Of a stretch of DNA of 45,406 bases, positions 25,612 to 32,983 are shown one piece after another (within the stretch, counting starts at the first letter, position 1; every line of letters begins with the position of its first letter). Under the pieces are notes generated by a model. The model searched no databases and was not told the DNA's origin. It worked only from the letters and a program-made list of their open reading frames with translations. Position numbers and translations under genes: made by a program. The stretch comes from Prevotella sp. UBA3675 (GTDB lineage Bacteria; Bacteroidota; Bacteroidia; Bacteroidales; Bacteroidaceae), in contig DFJI01000025.1 of the NCBI GenBank assembly GCA_002372235.1, positions 442-45,847 of the forward strand, written 5' to 3'.

Positions 25612-27816
25612 ATGATAGACAGAGCGACAGTAGATAAGATTCTCGACGCGGCACGCATCGTTGATGTCGTGGGAGAGTTCGTGACGTTGCGCAAGAGCGG
25701 CGTCAACTACAAGGGATTGTGCCCGTTCCACGACGACCGCAACCCCTCGTTCATGGTGTCGCCTGCCAAGAACATCTGTCACTGCTTCGTGTGCGGCAAG
25801 GGTGGCACGCCCGTCAGCTTCCTCATGGAGCACGAGCAGATCACCTACCCCGACGCCCTGCGCTGGCTGGCCAAGAAATACAACATCGAGGTGGTGGAGA
25901 AGGAGCTCACCGATGAGGAGCGGCAGGAGCAGAGTGCGCGCGAATCGATGTTCGTGCTCAACGAATGGGCCATGAAATACTTCCACGACGTGCTGCACAA
26001 CGACCCCGACGGCGTTGCCATCGGGCGGCAGTACTTCCGCAGCCGTGGCATTCGCGACGACATCATGGAGAAGTTCCAGCTGGGCTATGCCCTGCCCCGG
26101 CGCGATGCCCTGTCGTCGGCAGCCCTGAAGGCCGGCTACCAGCCAGAGTTCCTGGTGAAGACCGGCCTATGCTTTGAACCCACAGAACCCACCTCACCCA
26201 CACCCCCCACATCACCTACATCACCCACAGCCCCCACCACCCCCGCCACCCTCTCCCACCCCCTCATCGACCGCTACCGTGGCCGTGTCATCTTCCCCTG
26301 GCTGAACATCAGCGGCAAGGTAGTGGCCTTCGGCGGACGACTCTTAGACTCGCGCACCAAGGGCGTGGCACAGAAGTACGTAAACTCGCCCGAGAGCGAC
26401 ATCTACCATAAGGAGCGCGAGCTCTACGGCATCTATCAGGCCAAGCGAGCCATCGTCAAGGAAGACCGCGTGTTCATGGTCGAGGGCTACACCGACGTGA
26501 TTGCCATGCACCAGGCCGGCATTGAGAACGTGGTGGCCAACAGCGGCACGGCGCTCTCCATGCACCAGATTCACATGCTGCACCGCTTCACCTCGAACAT
26601 CACGCTGCTCTACGACGGCGACGAGGCCGGCATTCACGCGGCCATGCGAGGCACCGACATGCTGCTCTCCGAGGGCATGAACATCAAGGTGCTGCTGCTG
26701 CCCGACGGCGACGACCCCGACTCGTTTGCCCGCAAAAACTCCTCAGAGGTGCTGCGCGACTACATAGAGCGGAACCAGACCGACTTCATCACCTTCAAGA
26801 GCAGGCTCACCGTAGAGAACGTCACCGATCCCGTGAAGCGTTCCGAGGCCATCGCCGGCATCGTGAAGAGCATATCGGTCATTCCCGACCAGATCCTGCG
26901 CTCCACCTACCTCACCGACTTCTCCCAGCGCATCGGCATGAAGGAGCAGACCCTCATAGCCGAGATGAACAAGTATATAAGGAAGGGGCAAGAGGAAAAG
27001 GAGAAGGAAAAAGAAAGGGAAAGGGAAAGAGAAAGCCCCACATCACCCACATCGCCCACAATCCCCACAACACCCACAACACCCACAGCACCCACCCCCG
27101 ACCCCTCCCGAGGGGAGGGGAGTCTGAATAGTTCCGCCCCTGACGCTAACCAATCCCCCCTCCCCTGGGGAGGGGTTGGGGGTGGGTTCCTCCCTTGGGG
27201 AGGGGCAGCGGGTGGGTATTCCCTCATCGAGCAGCTTCTCATCCGCGAGGTAGTGCGTCATGGCGAGGAAATCATCTACGACGACATAGAGACCGACGAC
27301 GGGCAGCACATCTCGCTCAGCGTGGCCGAGTACATCGACTTCGACCTCTCTCAGGACGGTCTGCAGTTCGCCTCTCCCCTGAACAATCAGATTCTGGCCG
27401 AGGCCGTGGCCCACTGCAAGGAGCCGGACTTCAAGGCCGAGACCTACTTCTGCAGTCATCCCGACATAGAGGTGAGTCGTCATGCCACCCACTTAGCCAT
27501 CGACCGTCATCAGTTAGGTGGTCGTTTCGTGATGCAGCCGCGCGAAGGCAGTCTGCGCCAGCGCGTGCTCCATCTCGTCATGGACTTCCGCCTCAACATC
27601 GTAGAGCAGCGCCTCCGGCAGATTCAGCAACAGCTGCTACAAGAGCAAGCCAAGCTCCAGCAAGCAAAGTCCCAGCAGACCGACCCCCAACAGACCGCCC
27701 CCCAACAAGCCCCCAGCAACCTGGATAGCCTAATGCAGCTCATGAAGGACTTCAAGGACACCAAGGAGCTGCGCGACATGCTCGCCAAGAAATTAGGCAG
27801 CGACCTCATCACATAG
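25612..27816 (+). CDS. dnaG: DNA primase
   Basis: Makes RNA primers at the replication fork with the DnaB helicase. 734 residues, longer than the usual 600-660. The CHC2 zinc finger has C37, H40, C58 and C61 (GLCPFHDDRNPSF; CHCFVCGKGG). The core and Toprim domain follow, with VEGYTDVIAMHQAG from about 290 and LLYDGDEAG near 332-340. The C-terminal helicase-binding region starts about 540. The excess length comes from two repeat insertions: about 189-217 (TEPTSPTPPTSPTSPTAP) and about 459-537 (KEKERERERES, PTSPTSPTIPTTPTTPT, then the G-rich palindromes), which lie at domain borders. Near 670-703 the protein is Gln-rich. Start ATG 25612 is chosen from the promoter and the MIDRATVDKIL family N terminus. 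Confidence 0.95.
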   Translation: MIDRATVDKILDAARIVDVVGEFVTLRKSGVNYKGLCPFHDDRNPSFMVSPAKNICHCFVCGKGGTPVSFLMEHEQITYPDALRWLAKKYNIEVVEKELTDEERQEQSARESMFVLNEWAMKYFHDVLHNDPDGVAIGRQYFRSRGIRDDIMEKFQLGYALPRRDALSSAALKAGYQPEFLVKTGLCFEPTEPTSPTPPTSPTSPTAPTTPATLSHPLIDRYRGRVIFPWLNISGKVVAFGGRLLDSRTKGVAQKYVNSPESDIYHKERELYGIYQAKRAIVKEDRVFMVEGYTDVIAMHQAGIENVVANSGTALSMHQIHMLHRFTSNITLLYDGDEAGIHAAMRGTDMLLSEGMNIKVLLLPDGDDPDSFARKNSSEVLRDYIERNQTDFITFKSRLTVENVTDPVKRSEAIAGIVKSISVIPDQILRSTYLTDFSQRIGMKEQTLIAEMNKYIRKGQEEKEKEKERERERESPTSPTSPTIPTTPTTPTAPTPDPSRGEGSLNSSAPDANQSPLPWGGVGGGFLPWGGAAGGYSLIEQLLIREVVRHGEEIIYDDIETDDGQHISLSVAEYIDFDLSQDGLQFASPLNNQILAEAVAHCKEPDFKAETYFCSHPDIEVSRHATHLAIDRHQLGGRFVMQPREGSLRQRVLHLVMDFRLNIVEQRLRQIQQQLLQEQAKLQQAKSQQTDPQQTAPQQAPSNLDSLMQLMKDFKDTKELRDMLAKKLGSDLIT
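26178..26264 (+). repeat. ACCCAC-type array, dnaG insertion 1
   Basis: Degenerate ACCCAC/CACCCAC words in frame, encoding a TEPTSPTPPTSPTSP-type linker between the zinc-binding core and the rest of the primase. Confidence 0.85.
27032..27095 (+). repeat. ACCCAC-type array, dnaG insertion 2
   Basis: ACCCACA words encoding SPTSPTIPTTPTTPTAPT, immediately followed by the G-rich palindrome, the same order as at 30497-30558. Confidence 0.85.
27091..27135 (+). repeat. G-rich palindrome with tail, dnaG insertion 2
   Basis: ACCCCTCCCGAGGGGAGGGG followed by AGTCTGAATAG. The intergenic copy at 30527-30566 has the same palindrome and a matching tail (AGTTTAGATAG), so the tail is part of the element. 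Confidence 0.8.
27155..27218 (+). repeat. Double G-rich palindrome, dnaG insertion 2
   Basis: CCCCTCCCCTGGGGAGGGGT then TGGGGGTGGG, followed by a second palindrome CTCCCTTGGGGAGGGG and GCGGGTGGG. Translated as SPLPWGGVGGGFLPWGGAAG. Nearly identical to the copy at 30717-30751. Confidence 0.85.
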
Positions 27817-27825
27817 CATCCCACC

Positions 27826-27902
27826 CCACCCACATCACCCACCAATCACCCACAACACCCACCAATCACCCACCAATCACCCACCAATCACCCACAACAC
27901 CC
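27826..27902 (+). repeat. ACCCACCA array between dnaG and queD
   Basis: Tandem CACCCACCAAT and CACCCACAA units fill the gap up to the queD ATG, so queD has no recognisable ribosome binding site. Confidence 0.85.
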
Positions 27903-28235
27903 ATGTACTACATAGAAAAGAGAATTGAAATTTCAGCCAGTCACTGTCTCACCCTCGACTACTCCAGCAAGTGTACCCGCATGCATGGTCACAACTGGAT
28001 CATCACGCTCTACTGTCGCTCACGCGAGCTGAATCAGAACGGCATGGTGGTTGACTTCACCGAGCTGAAGCGTAAGATCAAGGGTCCGCTTGACCATCAG
28101 TGTCTGAACGACGTATTGCCTTTCAACCCCACCGCCGAGAACATCGCCCGCTGGTGTACCGAGCAGGTGCCCGAGTGCTACAAGGCCGTGGTGCAGGAAA
28201 GCGAGGGCAACATAGCCACCTACGAGGAAGATTAG
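27903..28235 (+). CDS. queD: 6-carboxytetrahydropterin synthase QueD
   Basis: Second step of queuosine (7-deazaguanine) synthesis, turning dihydroneopterin triphosphate into 6-carboxytetrahydropterin. 110 residues, normal for the family. The zinc ligands are H14 (ISASHCL), H28 and H30 (RMHGHNW), the catalytic Cys is C24 (KCTRMHGH), and LDHQCLND and QESEGN carry the remaining conserved His and Glu. It is followed by queE after a GAGCTCCGAG array. queC is not in the window. Confidence 0.93.
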   Translation: MYYIEKRIEISASHCLTLDYSSKCTRMHGHNWIITLYCRSRELNQNGMVVDFTELKRKIKGPLDHQCLNDVLPFNPTAENIARWCTEQVPECYKAVVQESEGNIATYEED

Positions 28236-28331
28236 GCAGAGAGCTCCGAGCCCCCAGAGAACTCCGAGACCCCAGAGAGCTCCGAGCCCCCAGAGAACTC
28301 CGAGGTCTCCGAGCCCCCCGAGCTCCCCCCC
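28236..28331 (+). repeat. GAGCTCCGAG-type array between queD and queE
   Basis: Alternating AGAGCTCCGAG, CCCCCAGAG and AACTCCGAG words, related to the array inside the PAP2 gene (23183-23263). Confidence 0.85.
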
Positions 28332-28347
28332 CAAGAGAAAAACCCCT

Positions 28348-28992
28348 ATGAACACCAAATCATTTCGCATCAACGAGATATTCTACTCGCTGCAGGGCGA
28401 GGGCCACAACACCGGTCGCGCGGCAGTCTTCATTCGTTTTGCCGGTTGCAACCTGCGTTGTTCGTTCTGCGACACCGAGTTCGACAGTTATCGTGAGATG
28501 ACCGCCAGTGCAATCATCTCCGCCATCGCCGCCTACCCTGCCCGTTTCGTGGTGCTCACTGGCGGTGAGCCCACCCTGCAGGCCGACGAAGCCTTCGTGG
28601 ACCTGCTGCACCAGCACGGCTACGAGGTAGCGATGGAGAGCAACGGCACCCGTCCCGCCCCCCGCAACCTGGACTGGCTCACCATCTCCCCCAAACCCAC
28701 CCACAACGCCCACCTCACCCACAACGCCCACTCCACCCACAGTCCCCACCTCCCCTACACCCCCCACTCCCTCCCCCCCAACGAGCTCAAGCTCATCTTC
28801 GACGGCATCACCGTCCCCGACGACCTCCTGAGCCAGTTCCCTGCCCCTGCCCCCCTCCTCTACCTCCAGCCCTGCGACACGGGCGATGCCGCGCGGAACG
28901 CGCAGCTGCTGCACGACTGCATCGCCTACATCGAGGAGCATCCGCAGTGGCGACTCTCCTTGCAGACCCACAAACTGACAGGCATAAAATAA
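28348..28992 (+). CDS. queE: 7-carboxy-7-deazaguanine synthase QueE
   Basis: Radical-SAM enzyme converting 6-carboxytetrahydropterin to 7-carboxy-7-deazaguanine in the queuosine pathway. 214 residues. FYSLQGEGHNTGRAAVFIRF leads into the [4Fe-4S] motif C34-x3-C38-x2-C41 (GCNLRCSFCDTEFD), then LTGGEPTLQ. Residues about 117-143 (THNAHLTHNAHSTHSPHLPY) are encoded by an ACCCAC array and are not expected in the family; they sit between ISPKP and NELKLI, on a surface loop by inference. The end LYLQPCD...QTHKLTGIK is typical. It follows queD and overlaps no neighbour; cls starts 5 bases later. Confidence 0.93.
   Translation: MNTKSFRINEIFYSLQGEGHNTGRAAVFIRFAGCNLRCSFCDTEFDSYREMTASAIISAIAAYPARFVVLTGGEPTLQADEAFVDLLHQHGYEVAMESNGTRPAPRNLDWLTISPKPTHNAHLTHNAHSTHSPHLPYTPHSLPPNELKLIFDGITVPDDLLSQFPAPAPLLYLQPCDTGDAARNAQLLHDCIAYIEEHPQWRLSLQTHKLTGIK
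28693..28780 (+). repeat. ACCCAC-type array inside queE
   Basis: In-frame ACCCACAACGCCC-like units giving the His-rich stretch THNAHLTHNAHSTHSPH. Confidence 0.85.
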
Positions 28993-28996
28993 CGAC

Positions 28997-30484
28997 ATGA
29001 GCGTAACCAACCTCATATTCCTCATCAACCAGGTGTTCGCCATCTTGGCGATTATACACGTGGTCATGGACAACCGGCAGCCGGCAAAGACCATGGCCTG
29101 GGCGCTCGTCATCTACTTCATCCCTTTCTTCGGCATACTCGCCTACATCTTCTTCGGCGTGAACACACGGCGCAAGCGCATGGTGAGACGACGCACGCTC
29201 GATCAGCGCACGCGCAGCTCACTGCTCAAGATCGAAGAGACGCGCAGCCTCCCGCTGCCCGAGACGCACAAGCCGGTCGTCGAGCTCTTCGCCAGTCAGA
29301 GCTACGCACTGCCCCTGTATGCCGACAAGCTGAGCTTCATGACCGACGGCTACCAGTTCTTCCCGTCGCTGCTCAGCGACATAGCCAAGGCCAAGAGCCA
29401 CATCCACATCGACATCTACATCATAGAGGACGACCCACTGGGACAACTCGTCAGCGACGCACTCATTGACAAGGCCCGACAGGGCGTGGAGGTACGCATC
29501 ATCTACGACGACGTGGGCTGCTGGAGCGTGAAGAACAGTTTCTTCGACCGCATGCGACGCGAGGGCATCGAGATCGTGCCCTTCCTGCCCGTACACTTCC
29601 CACGACTCACGAGCAAGGCCAACTACCGCAACCACCGCAAGATCATCGTCATCGACGGCCACACAGGCTACATCGGCGGCATGAACATCGCACTGCGCTA
29701 CGTGAACGGGGGAAAGAAGAAAAAGAAAGAGCAGGAACTGGGCTGGCGCGACACGATGGCACGCATCGAGGGACAGGGAACCTACTCCATGCAGCGTGCC
29801 TTCCTCATTGACTGGTACTTCGCCAGCGGAACGCTGATCAAGGACAAGAAATACTATCCGCCCATAGAGCAGACGGACAGCGGACTGGCATCGACCACCG
29901 CCAACGAACAGCCCCCGACCGCCACTAACAGCCCCGTCCTGATGCAGACCGTCACCAGCGGACCGTCTTCGCCTTTCCCCGAGATCATGCAGGGCTACGT
30001 GAACATCATCATGAACGCCAAGCGCTACATCTACATAGAGACGCCCTATTTCCTGCCCACGAGCATCGTGCTCTTCGCACTGAAGACGGCAGTGGCCACG
30101 GGGGTGGACGTGCGCCTGCTCGTGCCGCTCCACGGCGACACATGGCTCACGCAGTGGGCCAGTCGCAGCTATCTGCGCGAGATGGCCGAGGCCGGTGTGA
30201 AGGTGTCGCTCTACAGGCCTGCCTTCCTGCACTCCAAGCTGATGGTGTGCGACGACTGCATTGCCACCTGCGGCTCCACCAACATCGACTTCCGCTCATT
30301 AGAGAACAACTTCGAGGCCAACACCTTCTTCTATGGTCCGGAGGCCGCCAGTCAACTGCGCGCCATCTACCTGGCCGACGAGCAGCAGTCAACCGACCTC
30401 ACCGACCTGCCCAGCCGCATGCAGCTAGGCTTCGCAGTGGCCCTATGGGAAAGCCTCACCAGACTATTCTCCCCATTATTGTAA
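28997..30484 (+). CDS. cls: Cardiolipin synthase (PLD family)
   Basis: Membrane enzyme that joins two phosphatidylglycerols to cardiolipin. 495 residues. Two N-terminal membrane segments (VTNLIFLINQVFAILAIIHV and TMAWALVIYFIPFFGILAYI) precede two phospholipase-D domains with HKD motifs NHRKIIVIDG near 211-220 and LHSKLMVCDD near 411-420, each followed by the usual Gly/Asn region (IGGMN, CGSTNID). Starts 4 bases after queE. A variable stretch near 295-325 (TTANEQPPTATNSP) lies between the domains. Confidence 0.93.
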   Translation: MSVTNLIFLINQVFAILAIIHVVMDNRQPAKTMAWALVIYFIPFFGILAYIFFGVNTRRKRMVRRRTLDQRTRSSLLKIEETRSLPLPETHKPVVELFASQSYALPLYADKLSFMTDGYQFFPSLLSDIAKAKSHIHIDIYIIEDDPLGQLVSDALIDKARQGVEVRIIYDDVGCWSVKNSFFDRMRREGIEIVPFLPVHFPRLTSKANYRNHRKIIVIDGHTGYIGGMNIALRYVNGGKKKKKEQELGWRDTMARIEGQGTYSMQRAFLIDWYFASGTLIKDKKYYPPIEQTDSGLASTTANEQPPTATNSPVLMQTVTSGPSSPFPEIMQGYVNIIMNAKRYIYIETPYFLPTSIVLFALKTAVATGVDVRLLVPLHGDTWLTQWASRSYLREMAEAGVKVSLYRPAFLHSKLMVCDDCIATCGSTNIDFRSLENNFEANTFFYGPEAASQLRAIYLADEQQSTDLTDLPSRMQLGFAVALWESLTRLFSPLL

Positions 30485-30496
30485 AATAAGAACAGC

Positions 30497-30530
30497 AACC
30501 CACAGAACCCACAATACCCACAGAACCCAC
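30497..30530 (+). repeat. ACCCACA array downstream of cls
   Basis: AACCCACAGAACCCACAATA-type units immediately before a G-rich palindrome. Confidence 0.8.
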
Positions 30531-30566
30531 CCCCAACCCCTCCAGAGGGGAGGGGAGTTTAGATAG
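30527..30566 (+). repeat. G-rich palindrome with tail, intergenic copy
   Basis: ACCCCTCCAGAGGGGAGGGG followed by AGTTTAGATAG, the same composite element as 27091-27135. Confidence 0.8.
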
Positions 30567-30668
30567 AACAGACCAGAAATCCAATAATTTAGATAGAACA
30601 AACAATAAACAACAATTAGAAACAAAGAGATATTTTAGATAGAACAACAATTAGAAACAAAGAGATAT
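30558..30668 (+). repeat. Tandemly duplicated 5' UTR of the U32 gene
   Basis: TTTAGATAGAACA occurs at 30558, 30588 and 30634. A 25-base unit ending in AAAGAGATAT occurs at 30609-30633 and 30644-30668, the second running into the start codon at 30667. The leader therefore carries two copies of the purine-rich site that can serve for ribosome binding. Confidence 0.85.
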
Positions 30669-32109
30669 GTCAGATCACAAAACCATACTGAGCTCTCCCC
30701 CCACAAATCTATCCACACCCCCCTCCCCTGGGGAGGGGCTGGGGGTGGGTTCCTCCTTCGAAATCATGGCCCCTGTCGGCAGTCGCGAATCTCTGGCCGC
30801 CGCCATTCAGGCAGGTGCCGACAGCATCTACTTCGGCATTGAGAAGCTGAACATGCGGGCCCACTCAGCCTCCACCTTCACCATCGACGACCTGCGCGAG
30901 ATAGCCACCATCTGCCGCGAGCACGGCATGAAGAGCTACCTCACCGTGAACACCATCATCTACCAAGAAGACCTGGAACTGATGCGACAAATCATCGATG
31001 CCGCACGCGAGGCCGGCATATCGGCCATCATAGCCAGCGACGTGGCGGTGATGCAATACTGCAGACACCCCAAAGGTTCCCTCCCAACCTCCCCCATAGA
31101 GGAGGAGCCTTCAGCCCTGCATAACATCATCCCCCCCAGGGGGGACACAAGGGGGGCCCTGCATAGCATCATCCCCCCCAGGGGGGACACAAGAGGGGCC
31201 ATAGAGGTTCACCTCTCCACACAGCTGAACATCTCGAACGTAGAGGCACTCAAGTTCTACGCACAGTTTGCCGACGTAGTAGTGCTCGCCCGAGAACTTC
31301 GCATGGAGCAAGTGGCCGACATCTACCGCCACATTGAGGAGGAGCACATCTGCGGACCCTCAGGCCAACTGGTGCGCATCGAGATGTTCTGTCACGGTGC
31401 GCTCTGCATGGCCATCTCGGGCAAGTGCTACATGAGCCTCGACAATGCCAACCGCTCGGCCAACCGGGGCGAGTGCGTGCAGATTTGCCGGCGCAGCTAC
31501 ACCGTGACCGACAATGAGACGGGCAACCAGCTGGAGATAGACAACAAGTACATCATGAGCCCAAAGGACCTGAAAACCGTCCGTTTCATCGACAAGATGA
31601 TGAACAGCGGCGTGCGCGTGTTCAAGATCGAGGGCCGCGCCCGTGGTCCCGAATATGTCTATACGGTGGTGAAGTGCTACAAGGAGGCCATACAGGCCGT
31701 GCTCGACGGTACTTTCACCGAAGAGAAGAAGGACGACTGGGACGAGCGCCTGGCGCGTGTCTTCAACCGTGGTTTCTGGGACGGCTACTACCAAGGTCAG
31801 CTCCTGGGCGAGTGGAACAAGAACTACGGCTCGAATGCCACTGAGCGCAAGGTCTATGTAGGCAAGGGCGTGAAATACTTCTCGCGCCTCGGCGTGGCCG
31901 AGTTCACCGTAGAGGCCACCACCTTCCGTCTGGGCGACAAGCTGTTAGTGACGGGTCCCACCACCGGCGTGATGTACCTCACCGCCACGGAGATTCACGA
32001 CAACGACGGCAATCCCGTCAGCGAGGCGCCGCAAGGCACTCGCGTAGCCATACCCGTCACGGGAAAGGTCCGCCCCAGCGACAAGCTTTTCAAGCTCGTC
32101 CCAGCCTAA
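30667..32109 (+). CDS. U32 family peptidase (RlhA/TrhP-like)
   Basis: 480 residues. U32 proteins include collagenase-like PrtC and enzymes for tRNA or rRNA hydroxylation (TrhP, RlhA). The core begins FEIMAPVGSRESLAAAIQAG and contains the U32 signature EMFCHGALCMAISGKCYMS at 239-257. The Cys set (CHGALC, GKC, GECVQIC) fits the iron-sulfur-binding branch, so RNA hydroxylation is the more likely role. Two regions look inserted: residues 17-29 from a G-rich palindrome and 138-178 from a 42-bp tandem repeat. ATG 30766 is an alternative start just before the core. Confidence 0.88.
   Translation: MSDHKTILSSPPTNLSTPPSPGEGLGVGSSFEIMAPVGSRESLAAAIQAGADSIYFGIEKLNMRAHSASTFTIDDLREIATICREHGMKSYLTVNTIIYQEDLELMRQIIDAAREAGISAIIASDVAVMQYCRHPKGSLPTSPIEEEPSALHNIIPPRGDTRGALHSIIPPRGDTRGAIEVHLSTQLNISNVEALKFYAQFADVVVLARELRMEQVADIYRHIEEEHICGPSGQLVRIEMFCHGALCMAISGKCYMSLDNANRSANRGECVQICRRSYTVTDNETGNQLEIDNKYIMSPKDLKTVRFIDKMMNSGVRVFKIEGRARGPEYVYTVVKCYKEAIQAVLDGTFTEEKKDDWDERLARVFNRGFWDGYYQGQLLGEWNKNYGSNATERKVYVGKGVKYFSRLGVAEFTVEATTFRLGDKLLVTGPTTGVMYLTATEIHDNDGNPVSEAPQGTRVAIPVTGKVRPSDKLFKLVPA
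30717..30756 (+). repeat. G-rich palindrome at the U32 N terminus
   Basis: CCCCTCCCCTGGGGAGGGGC then TGGGGGTGGGTTCCTCC, almost the same as in dnaG (27155-27195), here translated as PPSPGEGLGVGSS. Confidence 0.85.
31078..31200 (+). repeat. 42-bp tandem insertion inside the U32 gene
   Basis: Two units starting at 31115 and 31157, each with the palindrome CCCCCCCAGGGGGG and encoding ALH(N/S)IIPPRGDTRG. Preceded by a CTCCCAACCTCCCCCATAGA-type piece. Unit length keeps the frame. Confidence 0.85.
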
Positions 32110-32185
32110 CCCACCTCACCCACCTCACCCACAACCCCCACAACAACCCACAATACCCACAATACCCACAACCCCCAAAAAGAAA
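32108..32185 (+). repeat. ACCCAC array between U32 gene and sufE
   Basis: CCCACCTCACCCACCTC and ACAATACCCACA units fill most of the gap. Confidence 0.85.
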
Positions 32186-32199
32186 CAACCCACAACATC

Positions 32200-32628
32200 A
32201 TGACAATCAACGAACGCCAAGACGAGATTATTGAAGAGTTCTCCGGTCTGGACGACTGGATGGACAAGTACCAACTGCTCATCGACATGGGCAACGAGCA
32301 GGAGCCGCTCGACGAGAAATACAAGACGGAGAGCAACCTGATAGACGGCTGCCAGAGCCGCGTGTGGCTGCAGGCCGACTATGCCGACGGCATCGTGCAC
32401 TTCTCAGCAGAGAGCGATGCACTCATCGTGAAAGGCATCGTCACGCTGCTCATCCGTGTGCTGAGCGATGCCACACCGAAGGAGATTCTCGATGCCGATC
32501 TCTACTTCATCGACAAGATAGGACTGAAGGAGCACCTCTCCCCCACCCGCAGCAACGGCCTCGTGGCGATGGTGAAGCAGATGCGCATGTATGCCCTGGC
32601 TTTCCAAACAAAGGAAGAGCAAGAATAA
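32200..32628 (+). CDS. sufE: SufE-family cysteine desulfurase partner
   Basis: Accepts sulfur from SufS for iron-sulfur cluster assembly. 142 residues, family length. The sulfur-accepting Cys51 is in ESNLIDGCQSRVWL, followed by FSAESDALIVKGIVTLLIRV and the C-terminal helix MVKQMRMYALAFQ. SufS and SufBCD are not in the window. The upstream gap is an ACCCAC array, and the start ATG 32200 follows it directly. Confidence 0.93.
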   Translation: MTINERQDEIIEEFSGLDDWMDKYQLLIDMGNEQEPLDEKYKTESNLIDGCQSRVWLQADYADGIVHFSAESDALIVKGIVTLLIRVLSDATPKEILDADLYFIDKIGLKEHLSPTRSNGLVAMVKQMRMYALAFQTKEEQE

Positions 32629-32677
32629 AAAAAGTTAAATAATCATATTAAATAAGGTGTGGTATCGGCTTTTTTCT

Positions 32678-32685
32678 TATTTTTG
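32678..32685 (+). promoter_or_regulatory. -7-like element (TATTTTTG) of giant gene 1
   Basis: TATTTTTG fits TAnnTTTG; transcription from here gives a leader of about 290 bases that includes the structured region at 32833-32955. Confidence 0.5.
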
Positions 32686-32832
32686 CCCTATTAAAAACTA
32701 TGGTGTTACCTATATGCTGGAAGAAAAACAATTATAATTAGTTACCTATCATATTATTAACTTAAAAAACAAACCATTAAAAAAGAGAAACGAATCTCAA
32801 AAACAACTGAGAGAGAAACAACGACGAACTAC

Positions 32833-32955
32833 GTGCCACATCTGGCCTCACCACTAAGACTGGGAGGCAACAATAGGTCCGCAGACTGGCACAGACGAAA
32901 AAAGCTAAAAAGCTGAAAACCAAAAAACAACAAGCGCTCACGGACCAGAAGGCGC
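32833..32955 (+). promoter_or_regulatory. Candidate structured 5' leader RNA, copy 1
   Basis: P1: GTGCCA 32833-32838 with TGGCAC 32887-32892. P2: GCCTC-A-CC pairs with GG-GAGGC around the loop ACTAAGACT. Then AATAGGTCCGC, whose GGTCCG (32876-32881) can pair with CGGACC (32941-32946), which lies in the loop of hairpin P4 (GCGC 32934-32937 / GCGC 32952-32955), forming a pseudoknot across an A-rich linker. The same conserved blocks occur before giant gene 2, with compensatory changes in P1 and P2. Not recognised as a known riboswitch. Confidence 0.65.
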
Positions 32956-32983
32956 AGAAACAATTACTAACAACAAGCAAATA

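Noticed and set aside
26178..28780. ACCCAC arrays considered as a CRISPR array
   Set aside because: The units are short and degenerate, with no constant repeat of 25-40 bases separated by unique spacers, and no cas genes are present.
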